Origin: Marininema halotolerans
GTDB lineage: Bacteria > Bacillota > Bacilli > Thermoactinomycetales > DSM-45169
Length of the DNA: 64,000 nucleotides
Assembly (NCBI RefSeq): GCF_900116235.1
Contig: NZ_FPAA01000004.1
Coordinates: forward strand, 1 to 64,000
Direction: 5' to 3'
Shown here: piece by piece, positions 25,553 through 36,496 of the stretch
How positions within the stretch are numbered: the first letter of the stretch is position 1
Layout of the letters: the number at the start of each line of letters is the position of its first letter
Translations under genes and position numbers: made by a program
The notes under the pieces: model-generated
What the model was told of the DNA's origin: nothing
What the model saw: the letters and a program-made list of their open reading frames with translations, nothing else
The model's database searches: none

Positions 25553-25711
25553 AAGGAACACTCCTTTGATCTTTTTCACAGCTTTTGCGATTAATCGGTT
25601 TCTCATTCATGAAAATGAAGGGTTTGCTAGGAAAAACACAGTCATGGGACGAACTATGGTATAATCGTTACCCGATGAGAATGGATGTTCGATAGAGAGA
25701 GGGGCGGCGGG

Positions 25712-26218
25712 GTGCGAATTATTGGAATTGATCCAGGTGTTGCAATCGTAGGGTATGGAGTGCTTGATCAAATAGGAAACCGTCTGAAAGTCGTGGATTA
25801 TGGAAGTATTCAAACACAAGCTCGCACAGCGAAGGCGATGCGACTGAAGCAAATTTATGATGCGGCGACCCAACTATTTTCTGAAAACCGCCCCGAAGTG
25901 GTTGCTATTGAAAAACTTTTTTTTAATCGCAATGTAACGACCGCTTTTGATGTCGCTCAAGCAAGAGGGGTGGTCATGCTGGCGGCTGAGGAAGCAGGGG
26001 CAAGTATCACGGAGTATACGCCGATGGAAGTGAAGATGGCTGTGGTAGGCTATGGTGGTGCAAAGAAACGCCAAGTTCAAGAGATGGTAAAGACCCTGCT
26101 ATCCCTTGCAGAAATTCCAAAGCCGGATGATGTTGCTGACGCTCTTGGGGTTGCGATCTGTCAGGCGCATTCAACCACCTTTACAGATCGATTGAAAGCA
26201 AGGGGGTGGCAAAGGTGA
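25712..26218 (+). CDS. ruvC: Holliday junction resolvase RuvC
   Basis: A 168-residue RuvC nuclease with catalytic Asp7 (GIDPG), Glu67 (IEKLFF) and the pair D140/D143 (KPDDVADALGVA). GTG 25712 follows GAGAGGGGCGG. Its stop overlaps the ruvA start. Bacilli such as B. subtilis lack RuvC and use RecU instead, so its presence in a Bacillales-like ruvAB operon is a lineage marker. Confidence 0.95.
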   Translation: MRIIGIDPGVAIVGYGVLDQIGNRLKVVDYGSIQTQARTAKAMRLKQIYDAATQLFSENRPEVVAIEKLFFNRNVTTAFDVAQARGVVMLAAEEAGASITEYTPMEVKMAVVGYGGAKKRQVQEMVKTLLSLAEIPKPDDVADALGVAICQAHSTTFTDRLKARGWQR

Positions 26219-26832
26219 TTGACTTTATACGAGGTCAGGTAGCGTATCATTCCCTTGATGCGGTGATCGTGGAAGCTTCAGGTGTCGGATATCGAATTTT
26301 TTGCCCTCACCCCTTCTATTGGAAGGAGGGAGAGATGGCACAGGTGTTTACGCATCAGGTGGTGCGCGAGGACTCCCAGAACTTATATGGGTTTGCTAAC
26401 ACTGATGAACGCGATCTCTTTCGCCTTCTATTGGAGGTATCAGGAATTGGACCGAAGGTTGCGTTAGCAGCCATCGGTGCAGGATCTCCACGAGAACTCG
26501 TAGAAGCGGTGCAACGGGAAGATCTTCGTTTTTTAACGAAGCTACCAGGTGTGGGGAAGAAGACTGCGCAACGTCTGATCTTGGAACTGAAGGACAAGCT
26601 TGAAAAAGCGGGCTGGACTTCATTGATAAGGGGAGCAAAAGACGTAGTGGATACCCCTGGATATACAGCACAGGCCTCTCAAGAGGCAATTGATGCGTTG
26701 ATGGCGCTAGGCTATAATGAATCAGAAGCGCAGGCGGCAGTTCACCAAGCAGGAGAAGCTTTTGGTGAGGAAAATCCTTCAGTGGATGAATGGATCAGAA
26801 AAGCCCTTCAAGTTTCGATGAAGGCAAAGTAA
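26215..26832 (+). CDS. ruvA: Holliday junction DNA helicase subunit RuvA
   Basis: A 205-residue RuvA: N-terminal OB fold (MIDFIRGQ-like start), helix-hairpin-helix pairs (VSGIGPKVALAAI, LPGVGKKTAQRLILELKDK) and the C-terminal three-helix domain contacting RuvB. GTG 26215 overlaps the ruvC stop by four bases (GTGA); the GTG nine bases upstream is less likely. Confidence 0.95.
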   Translation: MIDFIRGQVAYHSLDAVIVEASGVGYRIFCPHPFYWKEGEMAQVFTHQVVREDSQNLYGFANTDERDLFRLLLEVSGIGPKVALAAIGAGSPRELVEAVQREDLRFLTKLPGVGKKTAQRLILELKDKLEKAGWTSLIRGAKDVVDTPGYTAQASQEAIDALMALGYNESEAQAAVHQAGEAFGEENPSVDEWIRKALQVSMKAK

Positions 26833-26856
26833 TGCGAAACGAGGGGGGAATGAAGG

Positions 26857-27858
26857 ATGGAAGAGCGGATCATCTCTTCCCATATGGCGATGGAGGACGA
26901 AGTGGTCGAATTCAGCCTACGCCCTCGTTTTTTACGGGAATATATCGGCCAATCGCGTGTGAAGGAAAATCTAGAAGTATACATAGAGGCTGCAAAACAA
27001 CGAAATGAAACCTTGGATCATGTTCTTCTTTATGGTCCACCTGGGCTGGGGAAAACCACCTTGTCCCATATCATCGCCAATGAAATGGGTGTACAAGTGC
27101 GGACAACTTCGGGACCTGCGATTGAACGTCCTGGGGATTTAGCAGCGATTTTAACCAATTTACAAGCAGGGGATCTTCTCTTTATCGATGAAATTCATCG
27201 ATTAAATCGAAGTGTCGAGGAAGTTCTCTATCCAGCTATGGAGGATTTTGCCCTCGATATTGTGATCGGTAAAGGTCCCAGTGCTCGATCGGTCCGTTTG
27301 GATCTTGCACCGTTTACCCTTGTTGGTGCGACTACGCGAGCAGGATCCCTCTCTTCTCCCCTACGGGATCGCTTTGGCGTAGTGAGTCGGTTAGAATATT
27401 ATACGGTGGAAGAGTTAGCGCTGATTGTATCTCGTTCAGCGGATCTCCTAGGGGTTCGGATTCATGAGGATGGTGCAGAAGAAATTGCGTGCCGTGCACG
27501 AGGAACCCCAAGGGTAGCGAATCGTCTGCTAAAGCGTGTGCGTGACTTTGTCGAAGTGCAAGGCGATGGCATCATTACGGCGGATTCCGCACGGGGTGCA
27601 TTAGGGCGCATTCAGGTGGATAGACTGGGATTGGACGAGGTGGACCATAAGTTACTACGTTCCATCATGGAAATGTTCCGAGGTGGCCCTGTTGGATTAG
27701 AAACCATTGCGGCAACGATCGGGGAGGAATCTCATACTGTGGAGGATGTGTATGAACCCTACCTTATGCAAATCGGTTTCCTACAACGAACGCCTCGAGG
27801 TCGGGTAGTCACCCCGCGTTGTTACCAACATTTTGGAGTGGAGATGCCAGACTCATGA
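26857..27858 (+). CDS. ruvB: Holliday junction branch migration ATPase RuvB
   Basis: 333 residues. Walker [10 protein letters not shown] (60-68), Walker [10 protein letters not shown], sensor GATTRAG and a winged-helix C-terminus ([17 protein letters not shown]). Motor of RuvABC branch migration; start within normal range, RBS GAGGGGGG. Confidence 0.97.
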   Translation: MEERIISSHMAMEDEVVEFSLRPRFLREYIGQSRVKENLEVYIEAAKQRNETLDHVLLYGPPGLGKTTLSHIIANEMGVQVRTTSGPAIERPGDLAAILTNLQAGDLLFIDEIHRLNRSVEEVLYPAMEDFALDIVIGKGPSARSVRLDLAPFTLVGATTRAGSLSSPLRDRFGVVSRLEYYTVEELALIVSRSADLLGVRIHEDGAEEIACRARGTPRVANRLLKRVRDFVEVQGDGIITADSARGALGRIQVDRLGLDEVDHKLLRSIMEMFRGGPVGLETIAATIGEESHTVEDVYEPYLMQIGFLQRTPRGRVVTPRCYQHFGVEMPDS

Positions 27859-28073
27859 ATCCAGTTGCTAAATACCTGATCGTTTTTGGATTGGTTCTGG
27901 TTGTAATCGGACTTGTCTGGCAAGTGGGTGGCCGTTTCCTCCATTTCGGTCGACTTCCGGGGGATATCCTCATTGAGAAAGAACATGTGCGCTTTTATTT
28001 TCCCATTGTCACCTGTATTGTCATCAGTGTGGTGATGTCATTGATCCTGTATCTGATCCGCCTGTTCCGGTGA
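27855..28073 (+). CDS. DUF2905 small membrane protein
   Basis: A 72-residue, two-helix membrane protein with the family LGRLPGDI-like motif ([11 protein letters not shown]). ATG 27855 overlaps the ruvB stop by four bases. A ruvB-DUF2905-queA arrangement is frequent in Bacillales; function is unknown. Confidence 0.85.
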   Translation: MNPVAKYLIVFGLVLVVIGLVWQVGGRFLHFGRLPGDILIEKEHVRFYFPIVTCIVISVVMSLILYLIRLFR

Positions 28074-28144
28074 GGAGCAGGTGGTTTTTTCTTGTTAACG
28101 GTCCGAAATGAATCGTTGACTGACTTTGTAGAGGGAGGTACCTT

Positions 28145-29176
28145 ATGGATGTATCATTGTTTGATTTTGATCTTCCCCAGGAGTTGATCGCACAGACTCC
28201 GTTATTGAACCGTTCTTCATCACGACTTCTTGTTCTTGATCGTAAGACAGAAGAGATTGAGCATGGTACCTTTGCCGACCTGCTAGGATACTTAAAAGCA
28301 GGGGATGTTCTGGTATTAAATGATACCCGGGTACGTCCTGCGCGATTGATTGGTGTCAAGGAAGAAACGGGTGCGCAGATTGAACTTTTACTCCTTAAAC
28401 CGCTAGGTGAGGACCGTTGGGAGGCGTTGGTAAAGCCAGCGAAGCGTGTGAAGGAAGGAACAGTCATTTCCTTTGGGGAGGGGCGTTTAAAGGCAATCGC
28501 TCAAGAAGAGGCGGATATGGCGGGTGGACGTGTATTTCAATTGCACTATACAGCGAGTGATTTAGAGGAGCTCTTAGTGGACTTAGGACAGATGCCTCTC
28601 CCACCCTACATCCGTGAGGAGTTAGCTGAAAAGGAACGTTATCAAACGGTTTACTCTCGTGAGACAGGTTCAGCAGCGGCACCCACAGCAGGACTTCATT
28701 TTACTCCTGAACTTCTCCAAGCTGCTAAAGAGAAGGGAGTGGAAGTGACTTTTCTAACTCTCCATGTGGGTCTTGGGACTTTCCGACCTGTCAATGTTGA
28801 AACATTAGAAGCGCATCAAATGCACGCGGAGTTTTATTCGTTGGGTGAGGAATCAGCGAATCGAATTCACCGGGCAAAGGAAGAAGGACGGCGGGTGATT
28901 GCCGTGGGTACTACGGCTGTACGGACGTTAGAAACCATTGCCCGAGATCATGGTGAAATACGAGCAACGAGTGGTTGGACGGACATTTTTATTTACCCAG
29001 GTGTGAAATTTCAGGTCGTCGATGCATTATTGACCAACTTTCATTTGCCGAAATCGACCCTGATTATGCTGGTCAGTGCCTTTGCAGGTCGCGAGCTGAC
29101 CCTTCATGCGTATCAAGAAGCGGTAGAAGAACAGTATCGCTTTTTTAGTTTTGGTGATGCGATGTTCATTTTGTAA
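28145..29176 (+). CDS. queA: S-adenosylmethionine:tRNA ribosyltransferase-isomerase
   Basis: A 343-residue QueA. Begins [15 protein letters not shown]; conserved [18 protein letters not shown] and [20 protein letters not shown]. Adds epoxycyclopentane to preQ1 in tRNA, second step of the queuosine pathway. Followed by tgt as in most Bacilli. Confidence 0.97.
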   Translation: MDVSLFDFDLPQELIAQTPLLNRSSSRLLVLDRKTEEIEHGTFADLLGYLKAGDVLVLNDTRVRPARLIGVKEETGAQIELLLLKPLGEDRWEALVKPAKRVKEGTVISFGEGRLKAIAQEEADMAGGRVFQLHYTASDLEELLVDLGQMPLPPYIREELAEKERYQTVYSRETGSAAAPTAGLHFTPELLQAAKEKGVEVTFLTLHVGLGTFRPVNVETLEAHQMHAEFYSLGEESANRIHRAKEEGRRVIAVGTTAVRTLETIARDHGEIRATSGWTDIFIYPGVKFQVVDALLTNFHLPKSTLIMLVSAFAGRELTLHAYQEAVEEQYRFFSFGDAMFIL

Positions 29177-29277
29177 TCGGTAAGGTTGCCTTTTATGGTT
29201 TTGTCACATCTTTTGCCGAATCGATGCCTTCTGAAGGTTTATCCAGAAGGGGTCCTAAGGTATAATGGTACGAGTAG

Positions 29278-30435
<1,158 letters not shown>

Positions 30436-30481
30436 GTAGGATTCGAGTGATTCTCTATACAAAAGAAGGAGGAGTAGGAAT

Positions 30482-30772
30482 ATGGAAAAATTTTCAGGTT
30501 TACTTCCGATAGTCCTTGTCTGTGTTATCTTCTATTTTATGTTGCTTCGTCCTCAACAAAAGCAACGGAAAGAACGAAATGCCATGCTGGGTTCCATCAA
30601 AAAAGGGGATAAAGTGATCACCATTGGTGGACTGCACGGTACGATTATGGATCTGACCGATGATCGAGTCACCTTAAAAGTAAATGATACGAGCCGTTTG
30701 GTATTCGAACGTTCTGCTGTCAACACAGTGGTAAGCGAGAGTGAAGAAGAAACGGCGAGTGAGAAGAAATAA
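30482..30772 (+). CDS. yajC: Preprotein translocase subunit YajC
   Basis: A 96-residue YajC: N-terminal helix (LLPIVLVCVIFYFMLLRPQQK) and GDKVITIGGLHGTI. Accessory to SecDF; here some 4.5 kb from secD but in the same conserved neighbourhood. Confidence 0.95.
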   Translation: MEKFSGLLPIVLVCVIFYFMLLRPQQKQRKERNAMLGSIKKGDKVITIGGLHGTIMDLTDDRVTLKVNDTSRLVFERSAVNTVVSESEEETASEKK

Positions 30773-30804
30773 AAAAAGAACTCCCTGCAGGGAGTTCTTT
30801 TTTT
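30771..30804. terminator. Bidirectional terminator between yajC and PAP2 gene
   Basis: Nearly palindromic AAAAAAAGAACTCCC/GGGAGTTCTTTTTTT around TGCA serves both convergent genes. Confidence 0.92.
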
Positions 30805-31642
30805 ATTGGATATCGGCAATATGTTCCGAGGCCTGCTGGGAAGAAAGAGTAGACATTTTTCCGAGGGGAATTTCACTAAAGCGAAAAGCAAGAGCGACAC
30901 TAGTAAGAGCAAGTACTGCTCCTGTGATGATGTCTAAATACCAATGGATACCGAGATAGAGAATTGCAAACAGGACGACAGCTGCTGATAGAGAAGTGAT
31001 CCGGCTAATGGGTCGATTCACCGATTGCCAAGCGATTAGGGCAAGGGTGATCGAGATGGATGTGTGAAGACTGGGAAAAGAGTTATCGAGTCCTGATAAA
31101 CTTCGGTAACCTGACTCAAATCCTGGGTAGACCGAGGGAATCAAAAATTGAATATCTGGATGGTAGTACCAGGTTTCTGATACAGGTGCAAAAAGGAAGA
31201 AGGGAATGGCTAGTAGATAATTTAAACCGATACTGTAAAGCAAAGTATACATCGAGCGATAGTCTTTCTCACGATGGTAGATCAGTAAGGAACATGCCAT
31301 CAAAACGGAAAAAACAATCACATAAAAATAAGTGGTCACATAAGTAAGGGCTACATTATCAAACCAGTGTTGAAAGAGAGGCGTGATATTACCTTCAAAG
31401 GCTCGTATATAGGGCGTCCAATCTTCAGTTTTATCAAGTGATGGCTCGAGTAACAATTCCATCTTGTTAATCGCTAAAATTCCTAAACATAATAGTACAT
31501 GAACCATCATCATACGAATACGAAAAAGATCACGCAGAAAATCTACCACAATGGTAAAGGGATTTTGTCGTAAACAGATCGTTAGAATCACTAGGAAGGT
31601 GATTACACTGGTTATGAATATGGTAAAGGTGGATTGAAACAA
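30803..31642 (-). CDS. PAP2-superfamily membrane phosphatase (AUR1-like)
   Basis: A 279-residue, six-helix protein with PAP2 motifs 2 and 3: SFPSLHTS and GIHWYLDIITG. Motif 1 is weak, which is common in the AUR1/inositol-phosphoryl-transferase branch. Likely acts on lipid phosphates at the outer membrane face. TTG 31642 has GGGGAG nine bases upstream. It sits between yajC and yrzE, where Bacillus has no such gene. The leader is unusually structured (see separate entry). Confidence 0.75.
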   Translation of the reverse strand: MFQSTFTIFITSVITFLVILTICLRQNPFTIVVDFLRDLFRIRMMMVHVLLCLGILAINKMELLLEPSLDKTEDWTPYIRAFEGNITPLFQHWFDNVALTYVTTYFYVIVFSVLMACSLLIYHREKDYRSMYTLLYSIGLNYLLAIPFFLFAPVSETWYYHPDIQFLIPSVYPGFESGYRSLSGLDNSFPSLHTSISITLALIAWQSVNRPISRITSLSAAVVLFAILYLGIHWYLDIITGAVLALTSVALAFRFSEIPLGKMSTLSSQQASEHIADIQ

Positions 31643-31779
31643 TCATCTACACTCCCCAGTGAAAAGGATCAGCCTCAAAAGGGCTACTAATAAATAAGAG
31701 CTCCACGTAAAAAGGAAAGCTCCGGTTTAATTCCGGAACCGTGGCGTCTATTATACATTTTATCCTTTCCACAAAACAA
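31643..31779 (-). promoter_or_regulatory. Promoter and structured 5' leader of the PAP2 gene
   Basis: On the minus strand TTGTTT (31779-31774), 18-base spacer, TATAAT (31755-31750), then a leader of about 100 nt. The leader can form an outer stem CCACG/CGTGG (31744-31740 with 31707-31703) enclosing TCCGG-N7-CCGGA (31737-31721), and later AGCC/GGCT (31685-31671) before the RBS. No known riboswitch class is recognised. Confidence 0.45.
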
Positions 31780-31830
31780 TGGGGATGAAACATTTTTCAT
31801 ATTACAGATTTATTTTCCATTAAAGAAAAG

Positions 31831-32226
31831 TTAACGGTTCCCTGCATTCACACCGAAAATCCCTCCAATGGCAGCGATTCCGGTAGCGCAAAGGGTAAAC
31901 AAAACCGGTTGGACACGCATTTGGGTGTTAAAGGCAAGAAAGCCGATTATGAGTACGAGGACTACATAGATAATACCCGTTAATCCTCCATATAACCATC
32001 CGCGATGCCCTGCCTGTCTGCCAGATATCCATCCTCCTGATAAAAGAGCCAAGGCATTAATTCCATAAGCGAAGTAGGGGAGCGATGATTCTTCTACACT
32101 TGTAAAACGTAATAACATTGCCGTAATGATCGAACCGGAGAGAACAACCCCCAAAACGATGCTGATTCCGGCGAGCAGAGGAGAACGTAAAGCAGGGTGG
32201 GTCCCACTGGTTGTGGCTTGCTTCAT
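31831..32226 (-). CDS. yrzE: TIGR04086/YrzE-family membrane protein
   Basis: A 131-residue, four-helix membrane protein (ISIVLGVVLSGSIITAMLL..., YFAYGINALALLSGGWISGRQAG). ATG 32226 has GGAGGTG eight bases upstream; GTG 32235 is less likely. Same relative position as yrzE in Bacillus. Function unknown. Confidence 0.8.
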   Translation of the reverse strand: MKQATTSGTHPALRSPLLAGISIVLGVVLSGSIITAMLLRFTSVEESSLPYFAYGINALALLSGGWISGRQAGHRGWLYGGLTGIIYVVLVLIIGFLAFNTQMRVQPVLFTLCATGIAAIGGIFGVNAGNR

Positions 32227-32370
32227 ACCTAGCACCTCCGGTCAAAATCGACTTTGTACAGGGTATGAGTGGGGCGCACCAATTATTCGAAAGGAGGGTA
32301 GAGAAAGCTGTGATAAAACCGCGGGGGGAAGCAAAAACTAGGGGAGGTGGATTGAAAGGGGGCTAGCAAC

Positions 32371-33072
32371 ATGGGTGAGGGTTGGTCACTTTTATTACGT
32401 ACGCTGTTTATCTACTTTTTTGTTTTATTGATTATGCGGTTGATGGGCAAGCGGGAGATTGGAAAACTATCCGTTTTTGATGTGGTGGTCTCAATCATGA
32501 TTGCGGACTTTGCTGTCATGTCAGTGGATGATTTGAAAATGCCGTTGTTTCATGGTCTCATTCCCATCATGATGCTAGCGGGTGCGCAGATATTGTTATC
32601 CTTTGTCTCCTTAAAAAGTCCAAAAATCCGCAGGTGGATTGATGGCGAACCGACGACGTTAATAAAAGATGGGCAAATATTAGAAGATGAGATGGAAAAG
32701 CAACGCTATAATATGGATGATCTAATGTTGCAATTGAGGGAGAAGAATATCGCCAACATCGCCGATGTAGAATTTGCGGTCTTAGAAACCTCAGGGAAAC
32801 TATCGGTTTTTCCTAAGGACGAGGAAAAAACCCCTGTTGAAGAGAAGGAGCTTTTACCTGGTTTTAGTGACTATCGCCAACATGCTCTCCCTGTTCCACT
32901 TATCATTGATGGAAAGGTGCAAGAGGAGGCCTTGCGTAGTATGGGTCAGACGCGATTTTGGTTAAAAAATCAAATCCAACAGTATGGCTATAAAGATTTA
33001 AAAGAAATATTTTTTGTCAGCATTGATGCTCGAGGGCGAATGTATATTGACTCACGGAAAGATAAACGTTGA
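32371..33072 (+). CDS. yrbG: DUF421 (YrbG-like) membrane protein
   Basis: A 233-residue protein with three N-terminal helices (LMGKREIGKLSVFDVVVSIMIAD) and a cytoplasmic DUF421/YetF C-terminal domain. Members include B. subtilis spore proteins; biochemistry unknown. Position matches yrbG. Confidence 0.88.
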   Translation: MGEGWSLLLRTLFIYFFVLLIMRLMGKREIGKLSVFDVVVSIMIADFAVMSVDDLKMPLFHGLIPIMMLAGAQILLSFVSLKSPKIRRWIDGEPTTLIKDGQILEDEMEKQRYNMDDLMLQLREKNIANIADVEFAVLETSGKLSVFPKDEEKTPVEEKELLPGFSDYRQHALPVPLIIDGKVQEEALRSMGQTRFWLKNQIQQYGYKDLKEIFFVSIDARGRMYIDSRKDKR

Positions 33073-33079
33073 ACAGCAA

Positions 33080-34660
33080 TTAGCGTGGGAGAAAGGGAGA
33101 CAGCCATTTTCCTAGGTAGGGGATACGGCGGATGTCTTCTTTTTTGATGAGTGCAAGTAGGATGAGCAAAAGGAGATAGACCGTAAAGCTGGTGCCACTT
33201 GATATAAGCGTAAGGGTGGCAAGAGGCCCCTCCCCGTGTTGTAACACCCACCAGCCAGTAGCCCCCATCCCTGCAACGGCAAAGGCCAATTTGATAAGAT
33301 CACGAAGAATGAGAGTGAAGGGGACATACCGCATCACACTGATGAAATGAAGGGCGGTGACGAGTACTAAACCACAATTGAGAGCGATCACTACCCCATC
33401 AATCCCTAACTGCGGTTGTGAAGCGAGAAAAAAGATCAACGTGGTTTTAATAATGGCACCAAAGATGGAATTGCGCATCGCATCCTTTGCTTTATCTAAT
33501 CCTTGTAAAATGGCTGAGAGGGGACCTTGTACGTATAAAAAGATCGCAAACGGAGCCATGATTTCTAACAATCTAGATACTGGGGCGTTGTGATAAAGGA
33601 GTGTGGTTAAGGGCTCAGCTAAAACAAACATAATCATGGCACAGGGTGCACCTACAATGAGAGATAATCGTAACGATTGATTGAGTCGATGTTCAACAAC
33701 ATCGTGTTTCCCTTGAGCGGCTGCTTCAGCAATTGCCGGGACAAGGGAAGTTGAGAGACCGGTTGTGATAAAAGCGGGGAAAAAGAGAAGTGGAATGGCC
33801 ATGCCTTCTAATTGTCCATAGAGGGCAGTGGAAGCGGCTACTGAAATTCCAGCGATGGCAAGACTTTGCGAGACGACAATGGGTTCGATGGCATAGGCAA
33901 GAGAGCCGACCATTCGACTCGCCGTGACAGGGATAGCAATTCGCATGAGGCTTTTAATTACCATGGAGAACCGGTTCCACATTTGAAACTGAAAAGTTTC
34001 CCTAACTTTAAATTTTAAAGGGGGACGCTTTGGATCCTTTCGATAGGAGTGAAAGAGAAAGAGCATCCCAGCACCTTCGCCCAACAAAACCCCTACCATC
34101 GCTCCAGCAGCGGCGTATTGAATTCCATAGGGGTAAAGCCAACGCGCAATGATGAGAACGGTGAAAATTCGAACAATCTGTTCAACAACGAGAGACCAAG
34201 CATAGGGGCTCATATGTTGACGACCTTGAAAATAGCCGCGGAAGATGGATGAGACGGCGACAATGGGAAGAACCGGTGCAATCCCCATCAAGGGATAGAT
34301 CGCTCGTGCATCGGTTAGTAAAGTATGAGCAATCCAGGGGGCAGCTAATAAAATTAAAGCCGTAAAGAGAATGCTTGAGATTGAAACAATTAGGATCGAG
34401 ATGATGAGGGTCGATCGAACACGCTGCTCATCTTTCATCGCTTCCGCTTCAGAAACGAGCTTTGAGATCGCAACAGGAAGACCGGCTGTGGTGATGGTGA
34501 TGGCGAAAATCAGAATTGGAAAAGCCATTTGAAAAAGACCAATCCCTTCATCACCTATCATACGGGAGAGGGCAATTCGATAGACAAAGCCGAGTACCTT
34601 TGTTACAAAACCCGCCCCAACAAGTATTAATGTACCTTGGAGGAATGTTTGCTTGGTCAC
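33080..34660 (-). CDS. spoVB: SpoVB-like lipid flippase / polysaccharide exporter (MOP family)
   Basis: A 526-residue, about 14-helix MOP-superfamily protein. N-terminus FLQGTLILVGAGFVTKVLGFVYRIALSR and FRGYFQGRQHMSP are typical SpoVB/MurJ-type features. SpoVB is needed for cortex peptidoglycan synthesis during sporulation. Position between yrbG and comN agrees. It ends eight bases after yrbG's stop, convergent. Confidence 0.9.
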   Translation of the reverse strand: MTKQTFLQGTLILVGAGFVTKVLGFVYRIALSRMIGDEGIGLFQMAFPILIFAITITTAGLPVAISKLVSEAEAMKDEQRVRSTLIISILIVSISSILFTALILLAAPWIAHTLLTDARAIYPLMGIAPVLPIVAVSSIFRGYFQGRQHMSPYAWSLVVEQIVRIFTVLIIARWLYPYGIQYAAAGAMVGVLLGEGAGMLFLFHSYRKDPKRPPLKFKVRETFQFQMWNRFSMVIKSLMRIAIPVTASRMVGSLAYAIEPIVVSQSLAIAGISVAASTALYGQLEGMAIPLLFFPAFITTGLSTSLVPAIAEAAAQGKHDVVEHRLNQSLRLSLIVGAPCAMIMFVLAEPLTTLLYHNAPVSRLLEIMAPFAIFLYVQGPLSAILQGLDKAKDAMRNSIFGAIIKTTLIFFLASQPQLGIDGVVIALNCGLVLVTALHFISVMRYVPFTLILRDLIKLAFAVAGMGATGWWVLQHGEGPLATLTLISSGTSFTVYLLLLILLALIKKEDIRRIPYLGKWLSPFLPR

Positions 34661-34845
34661 CGATGGGCCCCTTCCTTCTCCGTAAAGTTAATCGATTAAT
34701 ACAAGCTTATGCCCTTGTCCCTTACCTTCATGACTGGAAAGGCATGGGTAGAGGTGTTCAAAAAAGAAGGAAAGAATTATAATGGATGAAAAGCAGACGG
34801 GCCTCAGAGAATGAGGTACTTGCAAACGAGGGAGGGAAGAGCTTA

Positions 34846-35142
34846 GTGAGACAAACACCACTTAAATCAGTCAGCCACGAACGAGAAAAGTCTGTAGAGC
34901 TCTTGTCCGAATCTGAGCTCATGCAATGTATAGAAGACCTTTGTAACAGTAAGGCCGAGGAATTTCGTTATTATGGGTACGAAAATGTAACAGGTGAACA
35001 GGTATGGGCATGTGTTTCTGAGAATTACCGTCGGGGATGGCCACGTCTGAATCGGTTGGTGAATGATATTTTATCGCTCAAAGGAACACGGTTTATGAAT
35101 TGGCTAATGGTCAGTGTCTATAAAAACCCGGGCGAGGAGTAA
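34846..35142 (+). CDS. comN: ComN-type post-transcriptional regulator
   Basis: A 98-residue protein with LCNSKAEEFRYYGYENVTGEQVWACV...LKGTRFMNWLMVSVYKN, as in B. subtilis ComN/YrzD, which affects comER/comE mRNA and division-site localisation. GTG 34846 (GAGGGAGGG upstream) gives the B. subtilis-like length; the ATG at 34786 lacks an RBS. Confidence 0.85.
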   Translation: MRQTPLKSVSHEREKSVELLSESELMQCIEDLCNSKAEEFRYYGYENVTGEQVWACVSENYRRGWPRLNRLVNDILSLKGTRFMNWLMVSVYKNPGEE

Positions 35143-35157
35143 TGCCCAGGTTTTTTT
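35124..35157 (+). terminator. Terminator after comN
   Basis: Stem AACCCGGGC/GCCCAGGTT (one mismatch), ten-base loop, T7. Overlaps the comN stop region. Confidence 0.85.
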
Positions 35158-35180
35158 GTCCTTTAAAGCGGCGTCATAAA

Positions 35181-35210
35181 TTGACAAGGCCCTAGTTAAC
35201 TTGGGATAAT
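35181..35210 (+). promoter_or_regulatory. SigA-type promoter of secD-secF
   Basis: TTGACA (35181-35186), 18-base spacer, GATAAT (35205-35210), 39 bases before the secD ATG. Confidence 0.75.
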
Positions 35211-35248
35211 GAAAAAAGATTGTCTTTATTCGAAGGAGGAGCGTCAGC

Positions 35249-36496
35249 ATGAGGGTTCGCAAGGGGAAAGTTGTTATCTTCTCCCTATGTATCGTAGCTA
35301 TCTTAGCGATAATAGGGTCGACGACAAAGTGGGTGACCGATAACCTTACTTTAGGTCTCGATCTACGTGGGGGATTTGAAGTGCTTTATAAAGCGGCACC
35401 CCTAGAGAAGGGGCAGAAAATCACACCTTCGATCTTAAGTGATACAGCCGATGCATTGAACAAACGGATTAACTCCATTGGTGTTACGGAACCAGAAATT
35501 ACAGTCGAAGGAACCGATCGACTACGGATCTCGTTAGCAGGTGTCAAGGATCCCGATCAAGCGCGTAAATTACTCGGGAAGCCCGCTGTGTTAGAATTCC
35601 GCGATCCATCAGGAAAGAAAGTGCTGTTGAAAGGATCGGATTTGGTTCAAGGAGCCGCTAAACAAGATTATAACTCTCAGACAAATGAACCCGTTGTCTC
35701 CGTAAAATTTAAAGATGCAAAAAATTACGCCGATCTAACGGGCAAATATGTTGGAAAGCAAATGCCGATTTATTTAGATGGTAAAGAACTAAGTTCACCG
35801 GTAATTCAGTCTCGTATTCCAAACGGAGAAGCCATGATCAGTGGTAATTTTACGGTGGAAAAGGCGCAGGAACTGGCGGATCTGTTGAATGCAGGCTCCC
35901 TACCCGTAAAACTGACGCAACTTTCATCCAATGCGGTGGATGCAAGCCTCGGACAGGATTCCTTACATAAGAGTTTGTTCGCGGGTCTGTATGCGATTGG
36001 GTTTATTTTTCTCTTTGTAATCGGCTATTACCGATTACCAGGGGTGATCGCGGTTATCACGTTGATTAGCTATAGCTACTTGGTGCTTCTACTCTTCTCT
36101 CTACTCGATGTCACGTTGACATTGCCTGGGATCGCTGCTTATATTCTGGGGATTGGGATGGCAGTGGATGCCAACATTATTATGTATGAGCGAATTAAGG
36201 ACGAGCTTCGTTCCGGAAAAAGCATTCCGATTTCAACGAAGAGTGGTTCGAAAAGCTCTTTCATCACCATTTTTGATGCACATGTAACAACGATTATTGC
36301 TTCTGCTGTGATGTTTTATTTTGGTACCTCAGGTGTGCGCGGGTTCTCGGTTTCCCTCTTAGTGGGGATCTTCGTCAGTTTCTTGACGGCGGTCGCACTT
36401 TCACGGATTCTCCTTACCTTGCTTGTCCGCTCCAACCTGTTGCACAAGAAGCACAGCTGGTTTGGTGTCAAGGAGGATGAGATCAGTGAACTATAA
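35249..36496 (+). CDS. secD: Protein translocase subunit SecD
   Basis: A 415-residue SecD with N-terminal helix, LGLDLRGGFEVLYKA (P1 head), and C-terminal RND-type helices including GIGMAVDANIIMYERIKDEL. Proton-driven helper of Sec export. It is separate from secF here; in B. subtilis the two are one protein. RBS GGAGGAG. Confidence 0.95.
   Translation: MRVRKGKVVIFSLCIVAILAIIGSTTKWVTDNLTLGLDLRGGFEVLYKAAPLEKGQKITPSILSDTADALNKRINSIGVTEPEITVEGTDRLRISLAGVKDPDQARKLLGKPAVLEFRDPSGKKVLLKGSDLVQGAAKQDYNSQTNEPVVSVKFKDAKNYADLTGKYVGKQMPIYLDGKELSSPVIQSRIPNGEAMISGNFTVEKAQELADLLNAGSLPVKLTQLSSNAVDASLGQDSLHKSLFAGLYAIGFIFLFVIGYYRLPGVIAVITLISYSYLVLLLFSLLDVTLTLPGIAAYILGIGMAVDANIIMYERIKDELRSGKSIPISTKSGSKSSFITIFDAHVTTIIASAVMFYFGTSGVRGFSVSLLVGIFVSFLTAVALSRILLTLLVRSNLLHKKHSWFGVKEDEISEL

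Noticed and set aside
34516-34782. 88-codon plus-strand frame at the start of spoVB
   Set aside because: Antisense to the spoVB N-terminus and without RBS or recognisable product.
36423-36496. secF starting upstream at 36423 or at ATG 36477
   Set aside because: 36423 lies wholly inside secD without RBS; ATG 36477 abuts its RBS. GTG 36486 has proper spacing.
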